Assembly (NCBI RefSeq): GCF_001949145.1
Contig: NW_019091665.1
Location: 145,889-209,888 of the forward strand
From: Acanthaster planci
Lineage: Eukaryota > Echinodermata > Asteroidea > Valvatida > Acanthasteridae
Reading direction: 5' to 3'
Length of the DNA stretch: 64,000 nt
In this document: piece after piece, positions 52,177 through 62,397 of the stretch
Numbering within the stretch: position 1 is the stretch's first letter
Layout of the letters: every line of letters begins with the position of its first letter
Program-made: the position numbers and the translations under genes
Notes under the pieces: generated by a model
What the model was told of the DNA's origin: nothing
The model's database searches: none
What the model saw: only the letters and a program-made list of their open reading frames with translations

Positions 52177-52764
52177 AGCCCCACCAGTGTGGCACGGACT
52201 CTTACTCCCTATCCATCCTTACCCACACATCTGTATACACAATTTCGAGTTGGCGTACTGAACATTTTCGGCGCACCCACTTATCATCGTGGGCATAATT
52301 TCTCTTGCACACGGACATGATCCTTGACCTTTCCGCTTTCTAAAAACCATTTATTGAATGATTTCACCCACGTTATTCATATAACATTATTATTATTTAT
52401 GTCATTAGACATATGTAATACACAGACTGAGCAATAAGATACTACACGTACTAATGGGCTTTTCCAAAACTTTGGCAGCAGTTTTAGATGTCTTGACATG
52501 GAACAGCCGCCGAGAAGATAAGGGGTCAAGTGAAGTAATGCTCAATGACCTTATTTTAAAGATGGCGACTGTGAGAGGGAGTCCGTTAGATTGAATGGAT
52601 AAAGGCAAAAAGACTGGGAAATACCTGAATAACGTGAGTGAAATCATTCAGTAAATGGTTTTTAGGTGCGCCGAAAATGTTCAGTATGCCGACATGAAAT
52701 TGCGTATACGGATGTGTGGCTAAGGATGGATCGGGAGTGAGAGTCCGTGCCACACTAGTGGGGC
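52177..52764. mobile_element. Foldback element B, 588 bp, same ends as A
   Basis: Arms of about 100 nt start GCCCCACCAGTGTGGCACGG and run to GAACATTTTCGGCGCACC. A further inverted block (AAAAACCATTTAYTGAATGA and the following bases) lies inside at about 52341-52380 and 52625-52665. It is flanked by TA on both sides, consistent with a TA target-site duplication. The middle has no coding potential. Confidence 0.85.
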
Positions 52765-52932
52765 TAAAACAAGATGTGAATTACTTCACCACTGCATTGT
52801 ATACCCCCAGAGTTGTGGGGTCCAATGTCCGCCCCGGGGTATGCGTTGTAGTTAGTTGTATTACAGCTAGTAGTAGTAGTCTATCGGAAGATTGTGAATT
52901 TGGGGACCCAGGCTATAACAGAAGGGAGACTA

Positions 52933-53011
52933 GCCCCACTAGTGTGGCACGGACTCTTGCTACCACTAAAGGATGGAGTGGCAGTGAGAGTCCATGCCAC
53001 ACCAGTGGGGC
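52933..53011. mobile_element. Foldback element C, 79 bp, same ends as A and B
   Basis: A short hairpin with the same outer sequence (GCCCCACTAGTGTGGCACGG) and its complement, flanked by TA on both sides. Probably an internally deleted relative of element B. Confidence 0.85.
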
Positions 53012-53433
53012 TAAAGGGAGACCAACATTTTAACTTTTGGACTCCCCAAGGTAGATGACTGTGACATCATAACTGTATGGTTGGTGTTGTGAAAAAAGGG
53101 CTGGGTTTTTAGGTTTGAGGGAAATTATGAGGGGAAACTGGGGTGTTTTTAACACCATGAAACCCAAAGGTTGAACTTTTGGCACTGTGAACACATATTT
53201 TTCTACAAAAGTCTACCATAATGCGCTTTGGAACACAACATCGAACAAGTTCCATGTTTGTCACGAACCGAAGGATGCATGGAAGAGTTGTATAGGCCCC
53301 CCTACTTCAGTTTTCAATATATTCATCGGCGTATTGCAAATAAACCATTTGCAGGTTAAATTTGAATAAAATCTGGTACACTGAGTTATCTGATTGTACA
53401 TAAACAAAACAATTTGAATTCCCTGACTAAAGA

Positions 53434-53607
53434 CACTGTTGCTATACCTCGTGATTCAGGGCAAGCTTTTGCATAGCAACCACCATCTCTGGAATGGACT
53501 GGTTCTCTTGTGCCCTTCTTAGCCATTGAGAACAGTGTATTGTTACAAGGCATCTCTTATGTAACTAAGCAAAAGCTTGCATCAAATCACAAGGTATAGC
53601 AACGGTG
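53434..53607. mobile_element. MITE-like element with 23-bp inverted ends
   Basis: The left end CACTGTTGCTATACCTCGTG and the right end, read inverted, CACCGTTGCTATACCTTGTG match closely. A second inverted block (CAAGCTTTTGC) lies just inside both ends. There is no coding capacity in 174 bp. Confidence 0.8.
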
Positions 53608-53852
53608 GTTTTAGCATGGAGAATTCAAGTGGTTATGCTTACGTGAATTTAAAGAACTCAGTGTAGCAGATTTGGGTCAAGGTTAACTCGCAAAAGGCTT
53701 ATTGGTCTGGTATATGAATTTGCCCTTCACCCAGCACCTTGAATTGGGCACTGAGTGATTAGCAAATGATGTGAACATTATTCTTAAAAAATCTCAGAAA
53801 ATCCGACAGAAAATTTCGGAAGTTCTAAAAAAGAGATAAATTCTAGTAAATC

Positions 53853-54116
53853 ATTATTACCTCCACTCACCTAACTAAAAATTGTAAAAAAGTATATATT
53901 TTGGGGCACGTTTCATTTTGCACTTCTGAAAACAAATTGCAAAATCGGACTAAATTAACATGTCATCAGAACTTTGTAGCAAGTATATGAAATTGACATT
54001 TACATGTATGAATCAGAATATTTGGAGTTTGATTAAATTTCACCTTTTGTGAAATTGGAGGTAAAACATTGCTCCATACAAAACGTTAGAAGCGAAAATT
54101 CAAAGTGCCCGTAGGG
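53853..54116 (+). repeat. Dispersed repeat copy 1 (direct, flanks small ORF)
   Basis: Shares, in order, CTCCACTCACCTAAC, ATCAGAACTTTGTAG, GAATCAGAATRTT and ATTGCTCC with 55074-55340 in the same orientation. Overall diverged. Confidence 0.7.
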
Positions 54117-54266
54117 TCCTCACCATTTTCTGGTGCACATGCTTGAGCTGTAACATTAAGTCCATGTAGTGCTTGAACGAGTGTTTTCATTTAACCTCAA
54201 CTTTTTCAAGTCCTCGAAATTACCAATTTTAGTGGGCTGGATTATTGTCCTTGCTGGGTGGGCCAT

Positions 54267-54590
54267 TCAGCAGTTCTTTTTAAGACCAGTAAAATGATAA
54301 ACAACACAAAAAATACCATAAAAGACAAAAACAAAGATGTACCATGCAATTTGTGACGTGTGAACGGTACTTGCATTTACAAGTTTATTCAGTCTTTCTG
54401 GACTGGTTTCCTTCATTTCCAACACGTGAGTAGAGCCAATGTAAACGGCAACCAATGAAAACATGACTGCCTTGTCCCCGCACCCGGAACGCTGCGCCGC
54501 TGGTGTGCGTGGCTGGCCCGCTGCCGCGCGGATGGCGGCCCGGATTAGGCTGCGCTGAGGCATGGAGCGGCGTTTAGTGACTGATTTCAT
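54267..54590 (-). CDS. Possible two-transmembrane small protein, unknown
   Basis: A 107-codon ORF on the strand opposite L2HGDH, inside its inferred first intron. The first ~40 residues are rich in Arg, Ala, Ser and Gln with no acidic residue (RSMPQRSLIRAAIRAAAGQP), like a mitochondrial presequence. Two hydrophobic segments follow (about residues 41-57, AVMFSLVAVYIGSTHVL, and 81-100, IAWYIFVFVFYGIFCVVYHF), joined by a polar loop and ending in KKNC. The 5' part is locally GC- and CpG-rich, unlike its surroundings. I do not recognise a family. The start is the first ATG (54590); ATG at codon 10 is an alternative. No AATAAA signal is visible near the stop. It could be a real single-exon gene, a retrocopy, or a chance ORF. 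Confidence 0.4.
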   Translation of the reverse strand: MKSVTKRRSMPQRSLIRAAIRAAAGQPRTPAAQRSGCGDKAVMFSLVAVYIGSTHVLEMKETSPERLNKLVNASTVHTSQIAWYIFVFVFYGIFCVVYHFTGLKKNC

Positions 54591-55073
54591 TCTTTCAATG
54601 TTGCCATGTAAACCACCTGCAGTTCATTATAAAGTGCAGAGACATTTTCCATGTGAGAATCAATGTATAAACCGTGGGTTATATTCCGAAAATTATGGTA
54701 TATTAAAATTATATATTCGTTAGAAAAAAAACGAGCGGAACTCGGAAGCAATTGGGGAGGGTTCGTTCAAACCAGTGTTGTATCCGAGACCTTGATGTTG
54801 GAGACCAAGGTGGAGACCAAGGAGACAAGACCAAGTTCTACTCCTTCAAGACCAAGAAAAGAAAATATTAGGATTCAAAGTTTGGGACAATCTTTCAGTT
54901 TGGATTTCAGGCCTTGAAGTCATGCCTTGAAGTGGGGCTGTCTTGTACATGTACATGTATGTAAAATAACTCAGCTGAGTGTTGCCCGACCGTGCCGACG
55001 TGGCGCACTTGAATAAATTCCCCAAACCCAAATAAACATTAAAGAAATTCTGTGAAGTTGATTAATTGTGCTA

Positions 55074-55340
55074 AATTATTGTCTCCACTCACCTAACCAC
55101 AAGTTTGTCTGAAGATTATTTTTGTATTTTTGGCGCATTTTCAAAGAGTTTATTTGGGACTTCAGAAAATATAAAAAAAATCAAGCCAAAATAAAAATTT
55201 CATCAGAACTTTGTAGTGGGTTGAGATTTTTGAATCAGAATGTTGGGAGTTTTCGATTTAACTTACAATGAAATTCGAGGAAAAAATATTGCTCCGGCAA
55301 GGCACAAGAGGCAAAATATCAGAGTGCTTCACATTAGGGT
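55074..55340 (+). repeat. Dispersed repeat copy 2 (direct, flanks small ORF)
   Basis: Second copy of the element at 53853-54116, in the same orientation. The 107-codon ORF lies between the copies. Confidence 0.7.
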
Positions 55341-56488
55341 TCATCAACATATCCTTTCACAAATAATTAAAGCCATCGCCAGGCACACAAGAAAGCCAAT
55401 ACAAGTGTTCAAACTTTTTTAAAAACCAAGTAAAGGCCAGATTCTTTCAACAGAGCAATTTCGCTCATCAGAAAATACATGTAGGGGCGGGATACATTTA
55501 CTCAGGTAAATTTAACCATTGGTGTTCATCATGTGCAGCCGTTTTAGGTAGATCCTGTGCGTAGGTATTTTTCCAGTACTCATGTACATGTACTTTTAGG
55601 TACTTGATGCCTACTTTACCCCCTTTAAAAATTTTCCAGCCCTAGACTGAGAACTCAGAAAAATCTGAAAATGCTCTGAAAATGATTTGAAAGACCATAG
55701 TTGAAGACATTGTTTGTTTTGTTGTTTTCTTTTATATGGACATTCAGTGATTTCATGCAGCTATATTGTGAAAAAGAAAACTGCTACACAAAATTAGGTA
55801 ATTACTATGCAAACAAAATGTTGCATAGCAGTTTTGCTATGCAGATATTTTAAAGAAATTGAACACTGCTTGGATGACAAACAAGCTGTGCATTTTTTGC
55901 ACGAACCTATGAGGGGAGTGAACCAGTCAGAAACCAATTTATAGTTCTATTCAGAATATTTCTATGTATCTGTTCATCACTTCTCAGATGCATGCGTATT
56001 ATACAAGAAACATTTTCAAAATAACGCAAAATTTTTTCAAGTGTTTGTAAGAAGAAGAAATCACTCTTAAATGCAATTGTATTTTTTAGGCCAATAGTCA
56101 CTCTACAGGCTGAAAATAAACGTGACTGGTAAAAGTACAGTACATGTACATGTAGGATGAATAAGCTGCAAGTTGTGATTTTGATTGGACAATACTAGAA
56201 CATTAATCACGATCTTAGTCAAAGCATAAGCCATGACAAAAACTTGTGTTGTTAGAAGGGATTCCCCAAATTTTCCTTTTCTGCCAAGTTTGAAACTTCG
56301 AAGTTCGAAGAAATCAGTAATGCAACACTGTGTTAGAAGAGGATGGCTTGAATTGGAGTATGAAATAAAATGGAAACAGATTTAACGTTTTGCAGGTACA
56401 CTCCTCCAAGGGCATTGTGCTTAAAATACATTGCTTGTTTGTCATCCAAACCTGTAATGCATTGCAAACGTTGAAAAGGTTTATTCCT

Positions 56489-56625
56489 ACCCGAGACAAC
56501 TCGTAGCCCAAAACTGTTACCCAAGTCAGCCCATACCCAAGTCAAATCATACCCCACTCAACTCGTACCCACATCAACTCATACTCAAGACCACTCGCGC
56601 GCAGGATAACTCGTACTTCATACAA
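56489..56625 (+). repeat. 16-bp tandem array, left end of MULE
   Basis: About eight diverged copies of a 16-bp unit resembling ACCCAAGTCAACTCRT (for example ACCCAAGTCAGCCCAT, ACCCAAGTCAAATCAT, ACCCACATCAACTCAT in succession). The period is exactly 16 across the array. Confidence 0.85.
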
Positions 56626-56654
56626 TTTACGGGACACTTTTCTGTGTTACTCCT

Positions 56655-56925
56655 GAAGTAGTTAAGATTGTCGTCTGTGTTTCATTTATTCGACATAGAC
56701 ATGTATACAGTATATACATGTATTTATTTGATACTTACAAGGAATGTTTGTAGTGAGGGAGAATATTGTATAACACAATTATAATAAAAAAATACAAAAG
56801 CAAATTGTCCTCGGTGTTTCATTTATTTGAAGTGTATATGTATTTATTTTACATACTTACATGTACATGGAACATTTGTAGAGAAGGAGAGGATTGTATA
56901 ACGTAACATTATCCTTGAATATACT
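56655..56925 (+). repeat. Diverged tandem duplication, unit about 145 bp
   Basis: Two consecutive copies share GTGTTTCATTTATT, TGTATTTATTT, ATACTTACA, ACATTTGTAGAGA-like and GGATTGTATAAC-like segments in the same order. They lie just inside the left MULE array. Confidence 0.7.
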
Positions 56926-57726
56926 CGTTTATAGTAAAGCAAGTTTTTATTAAGAAACTGTCAGGTAGTATCAGCTTGGGTTGCTAGTTAATCATCAATA
57001 AAATGAAAAGTTACTGTGTTAAAAAAAGCATTTTCTTTCATTTGTTGAGGTACATGTACAGTACTAGCTAGCTTTTGATCATACCGAATGTTGGACTACC
57101 CTCTTTTGAACTTAATTTAGTTTCTGCTGAACAAAGCTGCCCTTGGTTACACAACCAAGGGTTCACTTCGGTGGCTCATGAAAAGACCCTGGTGGTCCAG
57201 TTGACTTGAAGCAGTTTCTTTCAGGTAAACAGGGCTGAAACCGACTCCTGTCCAGCGTTTGATTGGTGGAAGGCATGTACAGGTAGAATTGTTCTATAAA
57301 AGCCCCATAAAAAAAGAGTTTACTATAATTGCGACTATACTCCTACATTTACTAGCTATCAAGACTTGGCATTGAGATACAGTATCTGTGTGTTGAATGT
57401 GGTAGGGTTTTCCAAACATCTGATCAAGTATTTCAGTGCGACAGGTGCTGTTTTGGGCAACCTCACACCTGCAGTACTGGTTTCTCGCCGGAGGCGTACA
57501 TGTACCTTTGCGTGATGACAGATCCAAGTCTTCTGGAATTTTGGATTTACAATGCATGTGTGGACTGTGCTGCACCACCATCCCCAGAGTCGATGAATGT
57601 GGAGTTCGGCGTGGCAACCGACTTTGTGGTACCTGACCCCCCCCCCTGATGCAAAACATCTGCAACATCCAGCTGCCCAAACCTGTCGAATCTTGGAGGC
57701 ATGGCCAACCGTGTTCATCAGAGTCA

Positions 57727-59830
57727 ACGCCCCCTGATCTGAAGGACCTGTGCTTCGCCGGGGCCGAGGACTTTGTACTGGAGGAGTTCTAGCAGAAGGA
57801 CATTTCAGTTGGAGCAGTGAGACACCTCTTATTCTTCACCCCTGAACAGTTGGACTTGCTGGACAGGGCGAAAATTTGGTATTTAGATGGCACTTTCAAA
57901 CTCGTTAGGTACCCATTTGTTAAGCTGTTTTCAGTGCATGCATTCATCAAGAGTAAATGCGGTGACATACATGTGTACGCCAAGTACCACTCGCCTTTAC
58001 AATGATGTCTCAGAGGACACAAGAAGACTACAAGAAGGCAGGTGCTTTACAAACAAAATTATTTTATAATTGTAGTGCAATAAAACGTGATAATTTTTGC
58101 CCATTGTTTTCGTTTGACAGATATTTCAAGTTTAGGGCATCAGTAAAGTTTTCTGGCAGTTTTTTTGGATCTATAAAATGATATATAAAGGTTTCTTGTA
58201 TACATACATGTACATGTATGTTCTGCATTTTTTGTTCTGCTACCAATTGTAGCAAAGCATGTTTTAGGGGTCGCTGTAGTTTATTTGGCACGCCCCCAGC
58301 CCCTTAGAAATGCAAAGCAAAGATAGTGCGGTGGGTGAGTGTACTCTTCCTTTCCAGCATGGGCACCACAGAGTATCTTTTATTGAAATGTCGCCACGAA
58401 AACTAACTTTTGACTTTGTAATACCTGATTTGTAAATGTAGTCTCTTCATTTTCTTAATCTATGATTTATGGTGTCTGACCTGACTTGATGAATATTAGG
58501 GTCATAGCAAATGGCTAAATGAGTAATTTTGGAGTAAATACATTTACCATCTTGAGTGTAGAAGTTTCATGTGAAGCACACTTGCGACATTGTGCTTCAG
58601 CTGGCTGTCAGTGGTGCCTCATAATGTTTTACACTTGGGTTTCAACCTTTACCCCACACACTATTCATTACTAGGTGCTACCTGGAAGGCCCAGTCTACC
58701 AGTGTACATGTACGGTCGCACACCGGCCTTGCATTCGGGGAATTGGGGGAATATACATGTACATGTAAGAGTATAGCAATGTAGGAATAATATAGGAATA
58801 AGAACAGATTTGAATAGTACATGTACATACGTAGTTAATTTTAATCAGACCTGGACATTTGAATCCCAAAACTTAATGTGAAATAAAACTCTGTATAATT
58901 GAGACAGTTACTTTTGGACTCTCTTATCTGCCTGTCTTTCTTTGCCTTGGCATCCTCAAACTAATAATTTAAGCAGACCTCTATAATGGATGGCCTGTCA
59001 TTACATAGTGCATTAGTGAAAATAATTCTGATGGGTTTTCCTGGATCTATGTATAATGCTCTGCCATTCAAAATTTCTGCATTTGTGTCCCCCCAACGCC
59101 CGCATCTCTCTCTCTTCTACATCATGTATTGTACATGTAGGTGCTGAAGTGCCTGAAGAAGTTGCCATTGCAAGGCAGTTTCGTTAGGGAGAGGGTTGTG
59201 GACTCTGAGATCTCCATGTGGGTGGCCATCCAGTCCATCTTCAAAGACGTCCGAGTAGTCAGCTGCCTGTGTCACTGGATGCAGTCTGTCTGGCGTAAGT
59301 GCCAGGTGCTCGGCCTGGAGATGGCATACACACCTGAGCCTGCAGTCTCTGACTACATCAAGCGCTTGATATCCCTTCCATTCCTGCCTGCTGAGCACAT
59401 CCCTGCGGCGTTCCAAAAGTTGTCAAGACAAGCCAACAGTGTAACCCTTCAAGAACTGTGCAGTACATCAGAGAGACCTTGATTGAGCATCCAATCCGGA
59501 CCCCCGCCTGGTCGGTTTTCATGAGAGCAGCGCAAACAGACAACGATACAGAGGGCTGGCACCATAGGCTTAATAGCAGAGCTGGTCAGCACAATTTGGC
59601 ATTCTACCATGTCTACTCTGTCGTCAAGCTACTGACGGAAAAGCAAGTTATGCTGACCAACAAGTGTGATTTGTCAAGGACTCTAATCCAAGAGGTATCA
59701 GAGGTGGCAGGTGAGCAGTCTCCAAGGCCGGCTCTTCAAGATGTGGGAGAGATACCAGGCTGGGGAGCTCAAAACATTGGGTCTTTTGGTAGCCTGCCCA
59801 CATCTGACAGGGCCATCGCTGTAAGCACAA
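57727..59830 (+). pseudogene. MULE-family transposase, disrupted
   Basis: Recognised from family motifs in order: WYLDGTFKLVRYPFVKLFSV (with the first catalytic Asp) near 57877-57936; the segment around SEISMWVAIQSIF with CHWMQSVWRK near 59195-59300; and DNDTEGWHHRLNSRAG near 59538-59590, like the usual R-NND-EGWH. It is broken. There is a TAG at 57789 between EEF and QKD, a frame change near 58000, one near 59460 (between LQEL and QYIRET), and another near 59725 before a residual RLFKMWERYQAG. The interval 58042-59140 interrupts it and is either an intron (GT...AG) or an insertion. No intact protein can be made from this copy. Confidence 0.85.
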
Positions 59831-60310
59831 GCCTGCCAGCCAGGACCAGGAAACTAACCCAAACGGCCCTTTTCAGGGCCCCCTCTGTTAAAAACGAGAT
59901 AGTTCATTGCTGTGCATGAATAATAAACCATGAAATAATAAACCAATCCATATTTCAAAATGTTTTTCAAAAAAGAGAGAAGGAAATCCCCCTTTTTCTG
60001 CCACTGCCCCTTCAAATTGTGAAATTAAAAAAGCCTCTTAAAATGTCCATCATTACAAATAAAAAAAACATGTTTAAATAAATTCAAAACCCCGAAATTT
60101 CTGAAATTCTGATTAGGTTAACATTTAACACTAATCTCCCAATAAAAGGAAAACCTGCTCATTGGAAAACTACTTACAGTATTCCAAGCAACCCCAAATT
60201 TCCAAAATATCCGACATCTGCAATCCCATTATCACAAGTCTCCCAACTAAAATGAGTGGATGGCAGGTCACTTCAAAGAGCATTATAAAAATACATGCTA
60301 GGGTACTTGT

Positions 60311-60485
60311 ATGAGTTGACTCAGATACGAATTGACTGGGGCATGAGTTTGCTAGGGTACGATATGTCCCAGTTATGAGTTGACATGGGTACGAGCTGAC
60401 TCGAGCGCGAGTTGACTGGGGTATGAGTTGACTTGAGTACAAATTGACATGGGCATGAATTGTCCTAGGTACGAGATGACCCAGA
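60311..60485 (-). repeat. 16-bp tandem array, right end of MULE (inverted)
   Basis: Read on the minus strand it gives ten to eleven copies of the same 16-bp unit as the left array (for example ACTCAAGTCAACTCAT, ACCCCAGTCAACTCGC, ACCCATGTCAACTCAT). The opposite orientation relative to 56489-56625 makes the two arrays terminal inverted repeats. Confidence 0.85.
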
Positions 60486-61300
60486 TTCACGTACAAGGCT
60501 AGCAGTGTGCAAGAATCATGTTAGCAGTACTTGTGGATAAAAAGTGCAATTGGAAAGGGTTCCATACACCGGTACAGGCAACACTTGATGCCCCTGTGCA
60601 CAAACCTGTGAGACTTGTCTAAAATACCTAAGTGTTTTCCAAGTAAGTGCTTGGCAATTTTCCTAGCCAACTTTCACTTTGTAGGACTTTATAACTTTCT
60701 GATGGCTGTTAAAACATTTTGGGGGAAACTTTAATAGTGTAGGGTGCAAGTTACTTGGATTAAGCATAGCGGTAATATTTGGAAATAGGCAAAGGCTATT
60801 AGGTACAGGTCCCCCTGTAACCCAGCATAGCCCCCTCTTTATGTTCCGGTATTATGCTGTTGCTATTATGCATGTGCATTCCTCATGTCTGTAGTCATGG
60901 TAGTTCAAAGATGCAGTCGGCTGCAGTCCCTAATTTTGTGAAGCTTTGAAACCAGCAGCAACAACACACATGCGTGACAACAAATTGATTTGTGGTTGGA
61001 CTCATGGTTGGACTCTTGGTAGGTTCCATCCCATAAATACAAAGCCATGACAAAGTAAGCATGGACCCAGACACAGATATCATGGTAAAAAGTTAACAGA
61101 CACCCAAAGCTGGTCCACAATTGGTTTTATTACTTTACCCAATTCTAATGTTAATCAGTCTTCATGAGAGACTTGTAAGTCTGGAACATGTACTTACATG
61201 CAGTTTCTTGAGAACTGTAAAGGGACATTTTGGTGATTTTTACATGTATATGCACCGCCATGACCACTGCAAAATACATGTACATGTATTTTTTTCTCAG

Positions 61301-61422
61301 AAATGAGGACTACGACCTGTGCATTGTGGGCGGAGGTATTGTGGGACTTGCAGCAGCGAAGGAACTTAAAGAAAGACACCCCAACCTTAAATGTGCTGTG
61401 GTTGAAAAGGAGAAGGAACTTT
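61301..61422 (+). CDS. L2HGDH: L2HGDH exon 2: FAD-binding motif
   Basis: A 122-nt exon (enters with the last base of a codon, leaves with the first). It encodes DYDLCIVGGGIVGLAAAKEL, the dinucleotide-binding beta-alpha-beta fold of the DAO/FAD-dependent oxidoreductase family, then VVEKEKEL, equivalent to human VLEKEKDL where an acidic residue typically contacts the FAD ribose. The acceptor is TTTTTTTCTCAG ending at 61300 and the donor is GTAAGT from 61423. The enzyme oxidises L-2-hydroxyglutarate to 2-oxoglutarate in mitochondria, a metabolite-repair reaction. Confidence 0.95.
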
Positions 61423-62245
61423 GTAAGTCACATAACTTGACATAAGATTTACTCAAGATGTCGACAGATTCATTCTACATTTCCCATGTTCAACCCAATC
61501 TAATACTCCTCCCCCCCCGCATATTTTTCTCAAGCTTTAGCTAGGGAGCATCTCACGCTTGCTACACAGAAACCATTTAGGGTGTTCCCCTTGAAATATG
61601 ATGCTGCCTGTTTTATCCCTAATCCTTATTTTTTTTTTTTTTGCTCAGAACATTCCAATTCCTCCAGATAATCCTCCACCCTGTAGGAAACCTGTAGTAC
61701 GTTCTTTGTCCTTCAACATTTCAAGAGACATTAGTTCCTGTCAAAGTAAAGTGTTCCCCCCTACAGTGACCTTCCCTATGCTACAAACTTAGAGTCCTCC
61801 CTGTATAATACATGGAAGGGTTTGGAGAAGCGTGCTGTTTCTTAATGGAAACAACTTTGCAATCGGGATTTGGATAAAAATAGCAAATGAAAGCTCCATT
61901 GAGAAATTCCTTTGGAGAGTATGCATGTACTTACCCTCCCTTCCCTGGCCATAGGGGTAAATCCAGAAATTAGGGGTCCATTTTTTTCGTGTCCCTGTCA
62001 CATCTGACATTTTGTAAGTTCAGAACACATTTTCTAATTTCCAAGAGTGATGAAATTAATTCAAATTACCTGCCAAACAAAAAGTAGTGTGAAATCAGTT
62101 CCCCTGATATTGCCATGGCAAATAACAAAGGTCAGATGTACAGGGAAACAAAAATGTCACACTTTTGGACCCCAAATTTCTGGAATTACACATTGACTTG
62201 AGTTACATGTACAGTTTTTGACTTTTTTTAAAAATCTTCTCCCAG
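61423..62245 (+). other. L2HGDH intron 2 with dispersed repeat
   Basis: An 823-bp intron. It contains at about 61954-62190 a copy of the inverted-repeat element also present in the TRIM9 intron at 21243-21485. The rest shows homopolymer runs (C at about 61511, T at about 61629) and no coding potential. Confidence 0.8.
61954..62190. mobile_element. Inverted-repeat element, copy in L2HGDH intron
   Basis: Second copy of the element at 21243-21485 in the same orientation. The internal landmarks are retained in order, with small indels. It ends TTTCTGGAATTACA. Confidence 0.85.
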
Positions 62246-62397
62246 CTATGCACCAGAGTGGCCATAACAGCGGTGTGATCCATGCTGGTATTTACTATTT
62301 ACCTGGATCTCTCAAAGCTAAACTCTGTGTGGAAGGTGCAGATCTAACCTACAAGTACTGTGATGAAAATAATATACCATACAAAAAGTGTGGAAAG
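62246..62397 (+). CDS. L2HGDH: L2HGDH exon 3: [16 protein letters not shown] core
   Basis: A 152-nt exon whose first 2 nt complete Ser. It encodes [17 protein letters not shown] followed by [11 protein letters not shown] and YKKCGK, nearly identical to human [27 protein letters not shown] and YKQCGK. The acceptor is TCTTCTCCCAG ending at 62245 and the donor is GTAGGA from 62398. The HNSGV.H.GIYY signature is specific to the L-2-hydroxyglutarate oxidase/dehydrogenase family, which makes the gene assignment secure. Confidence 0.97.

Larger units (their letters stand above)
56489..60485 (+). mobile_element. Decayed MULE (Mutator-like) DNA transposon, 4 kb
   Basis: A transposase remnant lies between two arrays of the same 16-bp tandem repeat in opposite orientation (56489-56625 and 60311-60485). 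The arrays look like long terminal inverted repeats built of subrepeats. MULE termini are often long and internally repetitive, so the architecture fits. Exact ends and a target-site duplication could not be fixed. The interior also contains a diverged tandem duplication at about 56655-56925. The copy is not intact. Confidence 0.75.
51998..61300 (+). other. L2HGDH intron 1, transposon-rich (9.3 kb)
   Basis: If exon 1 is right, this intron carries three foldback elements (52038-52131, 52177-52764, 52933-53011), a MITE at 53434-53607, an antisense ORF (54267-54590), diverged direct repeats on either side of that ORF, and a 4-kb decayed MULE (56489-60485). From 60486 to 61300 I see nothing coding. 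Confidence 0.6.

Noticed and set aside
52716-53033. Plus-strand ORF of 105 codons
   Set aside because: It begins in foldback element B and ends after element C; it has no family resemblance.
54480-54740. L2HGDH exon 1 on the plus strand in the GC-rich patch
   Set aside because: The plus-strand frames here are short, do not look like a presequence and lack a donor in the required phase. The segment at 51882-51997 fits better.
57140-57161. Hairpin CCCTTGGTT/AACCAAGGG as a regulatory RNA
   Set aside because: A single short hairpin inside a decayed transposon, with no other support.
57294-57727. Two long minus-strand ORFs of over 120 codons
   Set aside because: They run antisense in the MULE, overlap each other in different frames, and show no family motif.
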